64,000 bases of DNA from Ensifer adhaerens (GTDB taxonomy: Bacteria > Pseudomonadota > Alphaproteobacteria > Rhizobiales > Rhizobiaceae): positions 744,001-808,000 of the forward strand of contig OCMG01000004.1 of assembly GCA_900215285.1 (NCBI GenBank), read 5' to 3'. How positions within the stretch are numbered: the stretch's first letter is position 1; every line of letters starts with the position of its first letter. This document shows positions 51,837-61,342 of this stretch, piece after piece. The notes beneath the pieces were generated by a model, which was not told the origin of the DNA, searched no databases, and was given only the letters and a program-made list of their open reading frames with translations. A program made the translations under genes and the position numbers.

Positions 51837-52163
51837 TCAGTCGCCGCGGCGCCCATTGGGACGGGACCAGATGAGCGAGAGGGTCTCCCCTTCCTCGTCG
51901 TCGAAGAGGTTGGCGTAGATCGGGGCGTTGAAGCTGGGATCATCGAGCTTCAGGCCCAGATAGGCGCGGCCCTCGTTGGAGGTCTTAGACCAGGCGGCGC
52001 CGATCTCGGCGCGGCCGACGAACACGCGGTGGCTGGGGGCGTTCTCGCCGGTGGCGCGGGCCTCGGGGACGATGCGGACATTCTTGGTCTGGACGCTGAG
52101 GGTGACGATTTCGCCGGTGAACTCGTTGTTGCCGGTCTTCTTGAAGGTGCCGATGGTCGCCAT
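51837..52163 (-). CDS. DUF736 protein (second copy)
   Basis: A 108-residue DUF736 protein (MATIGTFKKTGNNEFTGEIVTL, EIGAAWSKTSNEGRAYLGLKLDDPSF, terminal WSRPNGRRGD), only moderately similar to the copy at 46288. AAGGAGAA precedes ATG 52163. It is separated from its neighbours and followed by a GC-rich hairpin, so it forms its own transcript. The abundance of DUF736 in ICEs hints at a structural DNA-binding role. Confidence 0.87.
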   Translation of the reverse strand: MATIGTFKKTGNNEFTGEIVTLSVQTKNVRIVPEARATGENAPSHRVFVGRAEIGAAWSKTSNEGRAYLGLKLDDPSFNAPIYANLFDDEEGETLSLIWSRPNGRRGD

Positions 52164-52740
52164 GGTAGTTCTCCTTGAACTCTGTTGCGAGCCCGCACCA
52201 TTGCGGCCTCGATGGCGATCGAGAGGCCGGAGGCGATTGACGGCGCACCCCGCAGGGGCCTGACAGCAAAGGAGAGGCTTTCTTGCCCCGCGAGGAATGA
52301 CGGCGCAGCCGGCAGGGGAAGAAAGTTTCGACGCCGCTGTTGCGGCATAGGCGATCGAGGCGCAGCCGACCTTCGGCCAGATCAGCCCATTGAAGAGGCC
52401 GTTTTGGAGCGGTCGATATGACAGAGACGCATCACAGGAGAACGTGGCGACCATACCGACCGATGGACCCGTAGCGACGTCTGACACCGCGGGTCAAACC
52501 AGCTCCGCCAGACGCTACGTACCGCCGATTCCTGCCCGTCGCCCACGAGATCGCCCCCTCCCGGCACTCGCACCGTCTGCGCGCTGTCACGGCATTGCCA
52601 CCGGCGCCGTCACCGATGGCATGGCGCGTCAGCTGGGTTAACCGTCGATCCGGTCAGCGCGATTGCAAGCGAGCCTGGCGACGAGGAAGGCGCGACCGCT
52701 AAGACATCAATTGACCATCCCGCCGCCGCCTGCACCGATG
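52164..52740. other. Intergenic region with a repeated 20-bp element
   Basis: No gene is supported in these 577 bases. Two near-identical 20-base elements beginning GACGGCGCA and ending GCAGGGG lie at 52239-52258 and 52299-52318 (60-base period). The left end holds the promoter and ribosome-binding site of DUF736. A plus-strand frame at 52390-52641 has no family resemblance. Confidence 0.5.
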
Positions 52741-53181
52741 TCAGGTTCGCACGATGGTCTGCCCGGTTGGCCCGGGCGTGCCCATGGCCGTCACCCGGAT
52801 CAGCGCCGTGACGCCAACGGCGATTGCGCCGATAACTGAGAAGATGAGCTGCCAGATGTCGGAGGGCATGGTGTGTTTCACGATGCCATGCGTCGCGTGG
52901 TAGCCGGCGAGCGCCGCGGGCGCGACGAAGGCGAGTGAGATCGTGAGCCGTATCCAGAGCGGACGGATGAAGGCGAGCAGGAACTGGCCGAGGCCGAGCG
53001 TCACTGCGGCGGCGGCGAGGCCGACGAGGATCGCTCCGAGCCAACCAGCGCCGCTGCTATAGGCCCAAGTCCCGGCGCTGACGCCCGCGAAGAACGGCAG
53101 CGCGAAGACAGCTAGTGTGAATAGAAGCCAGCACAGGACGCCGATCGCCGCGATGCCGGAGAGGATGCCGATGAAGACCAT
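52741..53181 (-). CDS. Hypothetical inner-membrane protein
   Basis: A 146-residue protein with about four hydrophobic segments (GILSGIAAIGVLCWLLFTLA, WLGAILVGLAAAAVTLGLG, LTISLAFVAPAALAGY, LIFSVIGAIAVGVTALI). No family recognised. It ends TGQTIVRT. Homologues of similar profile occur in ICE regions of this type; function unknown. Confidence 0.65.
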   Translation of the reverse strand: MVFIGILSGIAAIGVLCWLLFTLAVFALPFFAGVSAGTWAYSSGAGWLGAILVGLAAAAVTLGLGQFLLAFIRPLWIRLTISLAFVAPAALAGYHATHGIVKHTMPSDIWQLIFSVIGAIAVGVTALIRVTAMGTPGPTGQTIVRT

Positions 53182-53325
53182 GGTGGTGTTCTCCGTGAGA
53201 TAAAGGTCTGACGGTCGCGCCTCCACCACCACCACGGCGCATTGATAGTATAGCCGAAGAGAAGGCAGGGCGGGAGCGGGAATCCCGTGGGACTTCCGCT
53301 TGCGGCCCTGTCGCCTTGCCCGCGA

Positions 53326-53493
53326 TTAGCGGGCGAAGGGGTCGATCTCGTGAACGATGGCGGCGGCTTCGCCGTCATATTCGCCAGCGGGCATGACGCC
53401 CATGGTGCCGTCCCCGGCCTGGAAGATGACGATCGAGACCATGAGGGTGGCGGCGAGGCTGAAGGCGAAGGCGTGAGCTTGATTGAGGGACAT
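53326..53493 (-). CDS. Short single-span membrane protein
   Basis: A 55-residue protein (MSLNQAHAFAFSLAATLMVS IVIFQ, then acidic tail ending HEIDPFAR) with one membrane helix and a GGAGCC site before ATG 53493. No homologue recognised. It lies upstream of the four-helix membrane protein on the same strand. Confidence 0.55.
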   Translation of the reverse strand: MSLNQAHAFAFSLAATLMVSIVIFQAGDGTMGVMPAGEYDGEAAAIVHEIDPFAR

Positions 53494-53796
53494 ATGACCG
53501 GCTCCTGTCTTGGAGGCGGGAGACCATCTCCCGCGCGACAGGCGTCCGATGTGTCCGGCCGATGGCCGCAATCACCGCGAAGGCGAAGCTGGAGCGGCGG
53601 CACGCTTTGCGTAGTCCGACCCTTTACGGGTTGATGGCGTCAGGCCAGCGGCTGGACCAAGGATTAGCGCAATGGAAGCGGGGGATGGTTTCTCGCTTCG
53701 ACCGAGTGCTAGGATCGCCCCAAAGCAATTCACTGCGTTGGATTCGAGCCGTGTCCTGGTCGTCCGCGTCGGAAGGCAGGAGGGCGCAAGCAAACG
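53494..53796. other. Intergenic promoter region of the orphan plus-strand gene
   Basis: About 303 bases between divergent genes. No gene, repeat or RNA is recognised. It must carry the promoter for the plus-strand gene at 53797 and that of the 55-residue membrane protein. Confidence 0.45.
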
Positions 53797-54549
53797 ATGG
53801 CAGCCGGATTTCACATACCAGACGGCAACGACGCCCTTCGAGATGATCTTCCGGCAGTGGTCGAACTGATCGAGCGTACGGCCCGGTGGGTGAATCCGGA
53901 GACTTTCCGGCGTCTGCCGGTATGGGCGCCGCATACGGCTCGCGGCCGGCCTCTCTATGACGCTGCGTGGTCGCGCCGGTACACGAACACGAAAAAGGCG
54001 ACCAAGATCACCGCTGAGAAGTTCGAGGGCAATGTCGCCGCGCTCAATGCACTCGTGGCGGCTCTGGGCGTCGCGGCGCCGAAGCCGAAGAACTGGACCG
54101 TGTGTCACATCTGGGGATACGACGATCCCTCGTTCGCTCAGCAAAGCAGCGTCGTCCAGGATCTGCGCTACTTCTCCTGCGTCGCCAATATGGTGTGGCT
54201 GCCGACCCCGCTCAAAGGCTTCACGGACACGATGCCTGAAATCAAGGCGATGCTGCGAGTGTGCGCTTTCCACCTTTACGGCTGGGCTTGCGAGCATCCA
54301 TCGGTTGCCGAGCAATATGAGAAGGTCAAGAACGGCTGGATTCCCGAAGGCTATCCGAAGAGTTGGCCTTGTCCGGAGCGCCCTGGACTGCTTCCGCCGG
54401 GTACAGCGCCGTTCGGGGAGCGGATCGAGCGCGAGATTGCCAAGCGGAAGGGCAAGCTGAAGGCCGACCTCGCGAATGCGGCCTTTCTCCATTATCCGAA
54501 GGAGGAAGTGCTCGCGGTGCTGAAGTTCTGGGGCGTCGACCTGGGGTGA
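53797..54549 (+). CDS. Orphan plus-strand protein, possible HNH-like nuclease
   Basis: A 250-residue soluble protein, the only plus-strand gene in the ICE backbone between 31 and 64 kb. The middle reads NWTVCHIWGYDD (His104), then RYFSCVANMVWLPTPLKGFTD (Asn131) and later CAFHLYGW (His159). Spacing and the CHIW...N-V-LP pattern recall HNH endonucleases, but the zinc site is not clear. The inverted orientation and isolation suggest an inserted defence-type or cargo gene. ATG 53797 chosen; ends seven bases before the convergent DUF2493 gene. Confidence 0.6.
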   Translation: MAAGFHIPDGNDALRDDLPAVVELIERTARWVNPETFRRLPVWAPHTARGRPLYDAAWSRRYTNTKKATKITAEKFEGNVAALNALVAALGVAAPKPKNWTVCHIWGYDDPSFAQQSSVVQDLRYFSCVANMVWLPTPLKGFTDTMPEIKAMLRVCAFHLYGWACEHPSVAEQYEKVKNGWIPEGYPKSWPCPERPGLLPPGTAPFGERIEREIAKRKGKLKADLANAAFLHYPKEEVLAVLKFWGVDLG

Positions 54550-54555
54550 CGGCGC

Positions 54556-55491
54556 TCACGCGCCGCCTCCCTTCGGGCGAAAGTCGAAGACCGGGACGCC
54601 GAGCTTTCTGGCCTTGTCGGCAAGGTTGTCCTGGATGCCAGTGCCGGGGAAGACGATGACCCCGATCGGCAGGACGTCGAGCATCTGATCGTTGCGCTTG
54701 AACGGCGCGGCCTTGGCATGTTTCGTCCAGTCGGGGGCGAAGCCGACCTGTGGCACCTTGCGGGTGTCGGCCCATTTGGCGGCGATCTTCTCGGCGCCCT
54801 TCGGCGACTTGCCGTGCAACAGCACCATGTCGGGGTGCTTGGCGTGGACCTGATCGAGCTTGGCCCAGATCAGGCGGTGATCGTTGAAGTCGAGCCCGCC
54901 GGTGAAGGCGATCTTCGGACCGGCGGGAAGCAGCACCTCGTTGTCGGCGCGTTTCTTGGCGGCGAGGAAGTCCCGGCTGTCGATCATCGCCGAGGTCAGG
55001 TTGCGATGGTTGACCATCGATCCGCTGCGCGGTCGCCAGTTCGAGCCCGTGTGGCGCTCATAGTGCTCGGCGGCCTGGTCGCGCATCAGTTCGAAAGCAT
55101 TGCGGCGTTCGATCAGGGTCTGGCCCTCGGCCGTCAGGCGTTCCAGCTCGACAGCCTTCACCTCGCTGCCGTCCTGTTCGCGGTGGCCGCGCCGCTGCGC
55201 CTGCTCATTGTCGTCCAGCTCGCGCTCGATCCGTTCGTTGGCGCGGTGGAAAAGGTTGACGGTCGACCAGAGGAGATCGTCGAGGTCGGGCTCGAGGCGG
55301 GTGTCGTCCAGGGTGACGATCAGGGCGTCGAAGATGTCGGCGATGGCGCCGGCGACATGGTCGCCCTCCGGAAGCGGTCGGGGATCGGGTTCATCCGTGA
55401 AGGGACGGTAGCCGTAGAGTTGGAGTTCGCTGAGGACATGGTCGGTGGGGGAAGAGGCGTGGTGCGGTTCGTAGTCGTCGTGCTCGCTCAT
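54556..55491 (-). CDS. DUF2493 (SLOG-like) protein
   Basis: A 311-residue protein. The C-terminal ~130 residues form the DUF2493/YspA SLOG-type nucleotide-binding fold: KIAFTGGLDFNDHRLIWAKLD, VLLHGKSPKGAEKIAAKWA, GVIVFPGTGIQDNLADKARKLGVPVFDF. The N-terminal half is helical and charged. SLOG domains bind nucleotides or their derivatives; DUF2493 genes are standard in such ICEs. ATG 55491 is supported by GGAG upstream. Confidence 0.86.
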   Translation of the reverse strand: MSEHDDYEPHHASSPTDHVLSELQLYGYRPFTDEPDPRPLPEGDHVAGAIADIFDALIVTLDDTRLEPDLDDLLWSTVNLFHRANERIERELDDNEQAQRRGHREQDGSEVKAVELERLTAEGQTLIERRNAFELMRDQAAEHYERHTGSNWRPRSGSMVNHRNLTSAMIDSRDFLAAKKRADNEVLLPAGPKIAFTGGLDFNDHRLIWAKLDQVHAKHPDMVLLHGKSPKGAEKIAAKWADTRKVPQVGFAPDWTKHAKAAPFKRNDQMLDVLPIGVIVFPGTGIQDNLADKARKLGVPVFDFRPKGGGA

Positions 55492-55805
55492 GGGATGCTC
55501 CGTCGGTTCGACCGCGCCCCTCGCGGCCTTCATGGCGACGAAAGCCGGCGGGCGGGCCGGACCTGCATCCGCAGCGAAGCGGAGGGCCGGAGCACAGCGG
55601 AGGATGGCGAAGGCGGGCTATTTTGCCTCGCGATGGAAAGCGGCACTCGGCCGCGCCGGAAAATAGTCCGCCGCAGACATTGCGGGTCCGGGCCGTTTGC
55701 TGGCCGATCGCCCTCTCGAAGGCCGGGGCGCGGTTCTCTCCGACCTGGGGATCATCCGAGCGATGCCGACGACGGCGCTCCCGCCGTCTGCATTCTCCTG
55801 CCGGC
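55492..55805. other. Intergenic region with long inverted repeat
   Basis: About 314 bases without a gene. GGCGGGCTATTTT (55612-55624) and AAAATAGTCCGCC (55660-55672) form a 13-bp inverted repeat with one mismatch and a 35-base loop. It might be a terminator after the Toprim gene or a single-strand origin. Confidence 0.5.
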
Positions 55806-56852
55806 CTATGCCGCCAGCGCCATGAAGCGTGCGACGTCCTGCGGCGCGATCTGCACCCGGGCCGCTGCCCGGAGGCTGTCCAGCCCCGCCAGGCGGAGAT
55901 CCTCGTTGAAGTCGCCCAGGCTCGGTGACACCACGACCGCTTCGATCCCGGCCGCGTTCGCCCGTTCGATCAATGTCGCCATCGCACCGTCGCCGGCCGG
56001 ATCATTGTCGCGGGCGATGTAGAGCCGTCGCAGCGTGTCGGGGAACAGGATGGCCGAGAGATGCGCCGCCGAGAGCGCCGCCGCCATCGGCATGGTGGGT
56101 AGCGCCATCCTGAGCGACAGCATCGTCTCGATGCCTTCGCCCGCCACCATCACGTCGCCAGCCACACCGAAGCGAACGGCGTGTCCCAAGAGGTCGCCCA
56201 TCGCCCGTCTCGGCGTGGCGATCGGGGCTTTGTTCGAGCCGTCCGGCGCGAGCCAGGTGCGGTGCGCGCCGGTCTGACGCCCGGCGAGATCGGTGACCGA
56301 TGCGATCATCGCCGGCCAGGTCTCTGTCGGGGAATGTTCGTCAGGCCGGTAGTAGCAGCGGGGATGGAAGCGCAGGCTTCCGGTTCCGTGCAAATCCGTA
56401 ATGCCGCGTGTATGGAGATATGTCTTTACGAGTGTGCCCGCAATCGGCTGCGCCATGGCGAACAGCCGCCGGGCCGCTTCCGGCGATCTGGCCGGCGCAG
56501 GTGACTGGCGCCCGCCACCGTGCGGACGGTCCGGTTCGGGATGCGGCATCGACAGGAACGTGCGCGCCTCATCGGCAACGTCCTTGAAGTCGACCAGGCC
56601 GCAGCTTTCGCGGATTACGTCGAGGAGATCGCCATGCTCGCCGGTGGCGGCGTCGGTCCATTTGCCGGCGGCGCCCTTGCCGGTTTCGCTGCCCTTCAGC
56701 CGCACGAACATCGAGCGGCCCGGCGTATTGCGCACGTCGCCGACCAGCCAGTAGCGGCCCTCGCGATGACCGGCCTTGAGATAATGACGGCACACCGCCT
56801 CGGCTTGTCGGCCGAGACGGATCGCCAGTTCGGAAGCGTCCTGCCGCGCCAT
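55806..56852 (-). CDS. Toprim-domain primase-like protein
   Basis: A 348-residue protein. The N-terminal region (DASELAIRLGRQAEAVCRHYL ... GEHGDLLDVIRESCG) is the DUF7146/CHC2-like part and the C-terminal half is a Toprim domain (VAGEGIETMLSLRMA with the catalytic Glu near residue 238, YIARDNDPAGDGA with the Asp pair near 288). It probably primes replication of the transferred strand. Its ATG shares one base with the helicase stop codon. Confidence 0.88.
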   Translation of the reverse strand: MARQDASELAIRLGRQAEAVCRHYLKAGHREGRYWLVGDVRNTPGRSMFVRLKGSETGKGAAGKWTDAATGEHGDLLDVIRESCGLVDFKDVADEARTFLSMPHPEPDRPHGGGRQSPAPARSPEAARRLFAMAQPIAGTLVKTYLHTRGITDLHGTGSLRFHPRCYYRPDEHSPTETWPAMIASVTDLAGRQTGAHRTWLAPDGSNKAPIATPRRAMGDLLGHAVRFGVAGDVMVAGEGIETMLSLRMALPTMPMAAALSAAHLSAILFPDTLRRLYIARDNDPAGDGAMATLIERANAAGIEAVVVSPSLGDFNEDLRLAGLDSLRAAARVQIAPQDVARFMALAA

Positions 56853-59800
56853 TACGCCGCCTCCCGCTCACTGACGCGCTCGACGGGATAGCGCTCCAGC
56901 ACCTTGGCTAGGATAGCGGCGCCGGTCGTATCGGTCGGCACGAACATCCGCAGCTTCCACGAGATGATCTCGTGGAACAGGCCATAGGCCCGCAGGCGAT
57001 CGCGCATGGCGTCGGTGAAGCCGGACAGCTCGATGCGGTTGGCCCCCATGACCCGGACGCGGCGAAGTTGAAGACCCTCGGTCAGATCGAGGATGGTCTT
57101 GCCATCCATCAGCGCCATGAAGGCGTCGTCCGCTGTCAGGGTCGATGTGCCGGTGGCGAGCGCGCCGGCTACCCAGGCGGCGGAGACACGGCGGCCAACG
57201 ATGCGCTCGCCGTCGTCGGTCTGGAGTCGATAAACCCGCGTCGACTCGCTCGGGAGGCGTTTCCAGATCGGCAGCAATAGGCCGCTGACGACATGGATAG
57301 TGCTTTCGGCATACTCCGGCACCTCGGCTACCTCGGCGTTCCATGCCGCGGTGAAGCCCGCCCGGTCCGCGTCGACCCAATGGGTCTCATCATCCATCAT
57401 CTTGATGGGGATGTTGTGCGCCTCCATCGGTCGGATCAACCGCACGCGCCGTTCGATCTCGCCATCGTCCAGCATGATGCTGGTGGTCGGGATCTGCACG
57501 GCGGCGCGGCCCGAACGCTCGTTGATCAACAGCCTGGCGCGCGGGTCGTCGAGATGATCGAGCGCCTCAGCAAGCGTCACCGGCCGGTTGCGCTGGCGCT
57601 GGGTGATGGTCAGCAGCCGGGCTTCGGCGCCGGTGCCGGGATGAACGTGGATCGTTCGGCGGTCGGTGACGATGAAGCTCTCGGCCTGCAGTGTCTCTAG
57701 CCCGACGTCATAGCTGCCCGAGGCGATGGCGCCTTCGATCTTGGCGTTCAACAGCCGCTCGAACGCGGTGAACAGGACACCCTGAAGGTCGATGGTCAGT
57801 GCCAACAGCCTGTTCAGGAAGGTGGTGATCGGCGGCAGTTCGTCCTTGATGCCGGTGGAATCCATCAGCGAGAGGCCGGTGGCGTCCTCGAACATCTGGA
57901 GCGAGCAGCCGTCGACCTTGCCGCGCACCAACAGCAGGTAGAGCTGCCGCAGGGCGTCGCGGGCGTAGTGCGATTCCAGATTGTCCTCGGGCCGGAACAG
58001 GCCCTGGCCGCCAGTCTGGCGCTGGCCGCGCGTGATTGCGCCCAGCGTGTCGAGGCGGCGGGCGATGGTCGACAGGAAGCGCTTTTCGGCCTTCACGTCG
58101 GTCGAGATCGGCCGGAACAGCGGCGGCTGCGCCTGGTTGGTCCGGTTGGTGCGACCCAGGCCCTGAATGGCGGCGTCGGCCTTCCAGCCTGGCTCCAGCA
58201 GATAGTGGACACGCAGCCGCTGGTTTCGCGCCGACAGATCGGCATGATAGCTGCGCCCGGTGCCGCCCGCGTCGGAGAAGATCAGGATACGCTTCTGATC
58301 GTCCATGAAGCCTTGCGTCTCGGCGAGATTGGCCGACCCGGCACGGTTCTCCACCGCGAGACGATCGATACCGCCGGGGCTGGTCCTGCGGACGATGCGG
58401 CGCGAGCGCCCCGTCACCTCCGCCACGACATCGGTGCCAAAGCGTTGGACGATTTGGTCGAGCGCGCCCGGGACCGGCGGCAGTGAGGCGAGCCTTTCGA
58501 TCAAACGGTCTCGACGGGCGACGGCGTCGCGGCTCTCGACGGGTTGACCGTCGCGAAACACGGGACGCGACGACAGATTGCCCTCGCTGTCGGTGAAGGG
58601 CTCGTAGAGCTGCACCGGGAAGGAATGGGCGAGATAATCCAGAACGTATTCGCGCGGGGTGATGTCCACCCGGACGTCGTTCCATTCTTCCGTCGGGATC
58701 TCCGCGAGCCGGCGTTCCATCAAGGCCTCGCCGGTCGAGACGATCTGGATCACGGCGGCATAGCCGTCCGCCAGGTCCGGCTCGATCGAACGGATCAGTG
58801 TCGGCGTCTTCATCGAGGTCAGCAGATGACCGAAGAAGCGCTGTTTGGCGGATTCGAAGGCCGAGCGGGCGGCGGACTTGGCCTGCCGGTTCAGCGTGCC
58901 CCCGCTGCCATCAGGGCCGCCGGTGATGTTGGCGGCCTGCATCGCCGCGTCGAGATTGTTATGGATGACGGCGAAGGCGCCGGCATAGGCGTCATAGATG
59001 CGTGTCTGCTCGGGCGTAAGCTGGTGTTCGACCAGTTCGTACTCGACGCCGTCGTAGGAGAGCGACCGTGCCGTGTAGAGCCCGAGCGAGCGCAGGTCGC
59101 GGGCCAGCACTTCCATCGCCGCGACGCCGCCGTCTTCTATCGCCTCGACGAATTCGGCACGGGTCGAGAACGGGAAGTCCTCGTCGCCCCAGAGGCCGAG
59201 GCGCTGGGCATAGGCGAGATTGTGCACCGTGGTGGCGCCGGTCGCCGAGACATAGACGATGCGCGCATTCGGCAACGCGTGCTGGAGGCGGAGGCCCGCA
59301 CGACCCTGCTGCGAGGCGGCGACGTCGCCGCGTTCACCTTTGCCGCCTGCGGCGTTCTGCATGGCGTGGCTCTCGTCGAAGATGATCACTCCATCGAAAT
59401 CCGAGCCCAACCATTCGACGATCTGCTTGACGCGAGAAAGCTTCTCGCCGCGGTCGTCGGACCGTAGCGTGGCATAGGTGGTGAATAGGACGGCTTCCGA
59501 GAGCGTGATGTCCTTGCCCTGCGGAAAGCGCGACAGCGGCGTGACCAGCAGGCGCTCCATGCCGAGCGCCGACCAGTCGCGCTGGGCGTCCTCCAGAAGC
59601 TTGTCGGATTTGGAGATCCACACCGCCTTACGGCGGCCCTGCATCCAGTTGTCGAGGATGATGCCGGCCGACTGGCGGCCCTTGCCGGCGCCGGTCCCGT
59701 CGCCGAGCATGAAGCCGCGGCGGAAGCGCACAGAGTTTGGCGCGTCGTCTGGCGCGGCCGAGACGACGTCGAAAGTCTCGTCGAGCGTCCACGAACCGGC

Positions 59801-61192
59801 GAGGAAGTCGGCATGCGCCTCGCCAGCGTAGATAACGGTTTCGAGCTGGGCGTCAGAGAGCAGGCCATCTGGGACGATGTTTGCAGGCAGCCGGGGCCGG
59901 TAGCTCGGCCTGGGCGGCGCGACCGAGGCCATCGCGACGGATTGCACAAGCTTGGTCGGATGGGCCTGCGCCCCGGGAATACGGATCGCCTGCAATTCAT
60001 ATTCTTCATAGATCGCGTTGGTGATCCGGCCGTCTTCGGCGGGTGTCCATTCCATGGTTTCATAGGCGAGTTCGACGCCTTCCGGCTCGATGGACGCGGG
60101 CGTGGCGGGCGCGGCAGTGGTACGGGCGCGGTATCCGCGAATGGTGCGGGGCGACGCGGCGGACGCCGAGGTTTTCACTGGCGGCAGGGTTGCAGTCGGA
60201 CGCGGCGGAACCTGTGTCTCGATCCAGCCGAGCAGCGTGGAGACGTCGGGCGCGATGCCTGGCGAAGGGGGAAATGCCGAACGATCGTCGGCCGGCAACT
60301 TGTCGATGACCGTCAGCCGCGTGTCGATGGTCGTGCCGTGCTTGGCATAGACCGAGCCGTCCACCGCCGCGGTGAAGATGACGCGGCCACGCTCCTGAAG
60401 CCGGACGAAGGCCGCTGCCCAAGCCGGGTGGTCGGGGCTGAAGTTGGCGCCGGTGATCGCCACCAGCCGCCCGCCATCGGCAAGCCGGGCCAGTGCTGAA
60501 GCGACATGGCGATAGGCGGCGTCGACCACGCGGCCGGAGACGTTCGCCATGATGGAGAATGGGGGGTTCATCAGCACGACTGTGGGAGTGGCGTCCGGTG
60601 CGAGATGATCGTCGATCTGGGCGGCGTCGAAGCGGGTGACGGCGACAGCCGGAAACAGCGCAGCGAGCAGATCGGCGCGGGTTTCGGCCAGCTCGTTGAG
60701 GAGGAGCGTTCCGCCTGATATCTCGGACAGGATGGCGAGCAGGCCGGTGCCAGCCGACGGCTCCAGCACGATGTCGCCGGCAACAATGGAGGCGGCCGCC
60801 ACGGCGGCAAGGCCGAGTGGCACCGGCGTCGAGAACTGCTGGAGCGCCTGCGATTCTTTCGAGCGCCGGGTATGCGTCGGCAGAAGCCCGGCGATCTTTG
60901 AAAGAGCGGAGAAACGTGCAGCCGGAGATGCGGCTTTGCGGAAAAGCGCCTTTCCGTATTTACGCAGGAAGAGGACTGTCGCGACCTCGCAGGCCTCATA
61001 GGCCGCCTTCCAGTCCCAGGCGCCGCTGGTGTCGGATGCGCCAAAGGTTGTTTGCATCGCTGCACGAAGGATCGCGGCATCGACGCGCTGGCCGCGTTCG
61101 AGATGTTCGAGAAGCTGTTGCGCCACGGCGAGGGTCTGGGACGCATGGGTGACAGGCGCGGCCGCAAGGGCCACGGGAGACAGAATGTTCAT
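56852..61192 (-). CDS. Giant methylase-helicase of the strawberry notch/DarB type
   Basis: A 1446-residue protein. The N-terminal region (residues ~130-230) resembles an adenine methyltransferase (LEPSAGTGLLAILSE, VLMNPPFSI). Next is a strawberry notch-type helicase domain with P-loop GDGTGAGKGRQSA near residue 495, DExH box DESHAMQNA near 602 and YVSATGATT. A second RecA-like domain has FSDAGGTGRSYH near 970 and GLGRTNRTNQ near 1015. Related ICE and phage (P1 DarB-like) proteins protect incoming DNA from restriction. ATG 61192 fits the family; a longer frame lacks similarity. Confidence 0.88.
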   Translation of the reverse strand: MNILSPVALAAAPVTHASQTLAVAQQLLEHLERGQRVDAAILRAAMQTTFGASDTSGAWDWKAAYEACEVATVLFLRKYGKALFRKAASPAARFSALSKIAGLLPTHTRRSKESQALQQFSTPVPLGLAAVAAASIVAGDIVLEPSAGTGLLAILSEISGGTLLLNELAETRADLLAALFPAVAVTRFDAAQIDDHLAPDATPTVVLMNPPFSIMANVSGRVVDAAYRHVASALARLADGGRLVAITGANFSPDHPAWAAAFVRLQERGRVIFTAAVDGSVYAKHGTTIDTRLTVIDKLPADDRSAFPPSPGIAPDVSTLLGWIETQVPPRPTATLPPVKTSASAASPRTIRGYRARTTAAPATPASIEPEGVELAYETMEWTPAEDGRITNAIYEEYELQAIRIPGAQAHPTKLVQSVAMASVAPPRPSYRPRLPANIVPDGLLSDAQLETVIYAGEAHADFLAGSWTLDETFDVVSAAPDDAPNSVRFRRGFMLGDGTGAGKGRQSAGIILDNWMQGRRKAVWISKSDKLLEDAQRDWSALGMERLLVTPLSRFPQGKDITLSEAVLFTTYATLRSDDRGEKLSRVKQIVEWLGSDFDGVIIFDESHAMQNAAGGKGERGDVAASQQGRAGLRLQHALPNARIVYVSATGATTVHNLAYAQRLGLWGDEDFPFSTRAEFVEAIEDGGVAAMEVLARDLRSLGLYTARSLSYDGVEYELVEHQLTPEQTRIYDAYAGAFAVIHNNLDAAMQAANITGGPDGSGGTLNRQAKSAARSAFESAKQRFFGHLLTSMKTPTLIRSIEPDLADGYAAVIQIVSTGEALMERRLAEIPTEEWNDVRVDITPREYVLDYLAHSFPVQLYEPFTDSEGNLSSRPVFRDGQPVESRDAVARRDRLIERLASLPPVPGALDQIVQRFGTDVVAEVTGRSRRIVRRTSPGGIDRLAVENRAGSANLAETQGFMDDQKRILIFSDAGGTGRSYHADLSARNQRLRVHYLLEPGWKADAAIQGLGRTNRTNQAQPPLFRPISTDVKAEKRFLSTIARRLDTLGAITRGQRQTGGQGLFRPEDNLESHYARDALRQLYLLLVRGKVDGCSLQMFEDATGLSLMDSTGIKDELPPITTFLNRLLALTIDLQGVLFTAFERLLNAKIEGAIASGSYDVGLETLQAESFIVTDRRTIHVHPGTGAEARLLTITQRQRNRPVTLAEALDHLDDPRARLLINERSGRAAVQIPTTSIMLDDGEIERRVRLIRPMEAHNIPIKMMDDETHWVDADRAGFTAAWNAEVAEVPEYAESTIHVVSGLLLPIWKRLPSESTRVYRLQTDDGERIVGRRVSAAWVAGALATGTSTLTADDAFMALMDGKTILDLTEGLQLRRVRVMGANRIELSGFTDAMRDRLRAYGLFHEIISWKLRMFVPTDTTGAAILAKVLERYPVERVSEREAA

Positions 61193-61296
61193 GGAAGGAA
61201 TCTCGGGAGAGCGGAAGGGACAAGCTCGGTTGGCGCTCTCTCTCGACCGCCCGAACTCGACCCATCCCGGCCGTCCTCTTCCTCTTGTCCGCTGAC

Positions 61297-61327
61297 AAAA
61301 AAAGCGCCCGACCGTGAGGCCGGGCGC
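61297..61327 (-). terminator. Rho-independent terminator after the 61343-61744 gene
   Basis: Stem GCGCCCG-CC / GG-CGGGCGC (61304-61327, one mismatch) with GTGA loop, followed on the minus strand by seven T residues (61297-61303). Confidence 0.8.
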
Positions 61328-61342
61328 GCGCATGGTCGGGGA

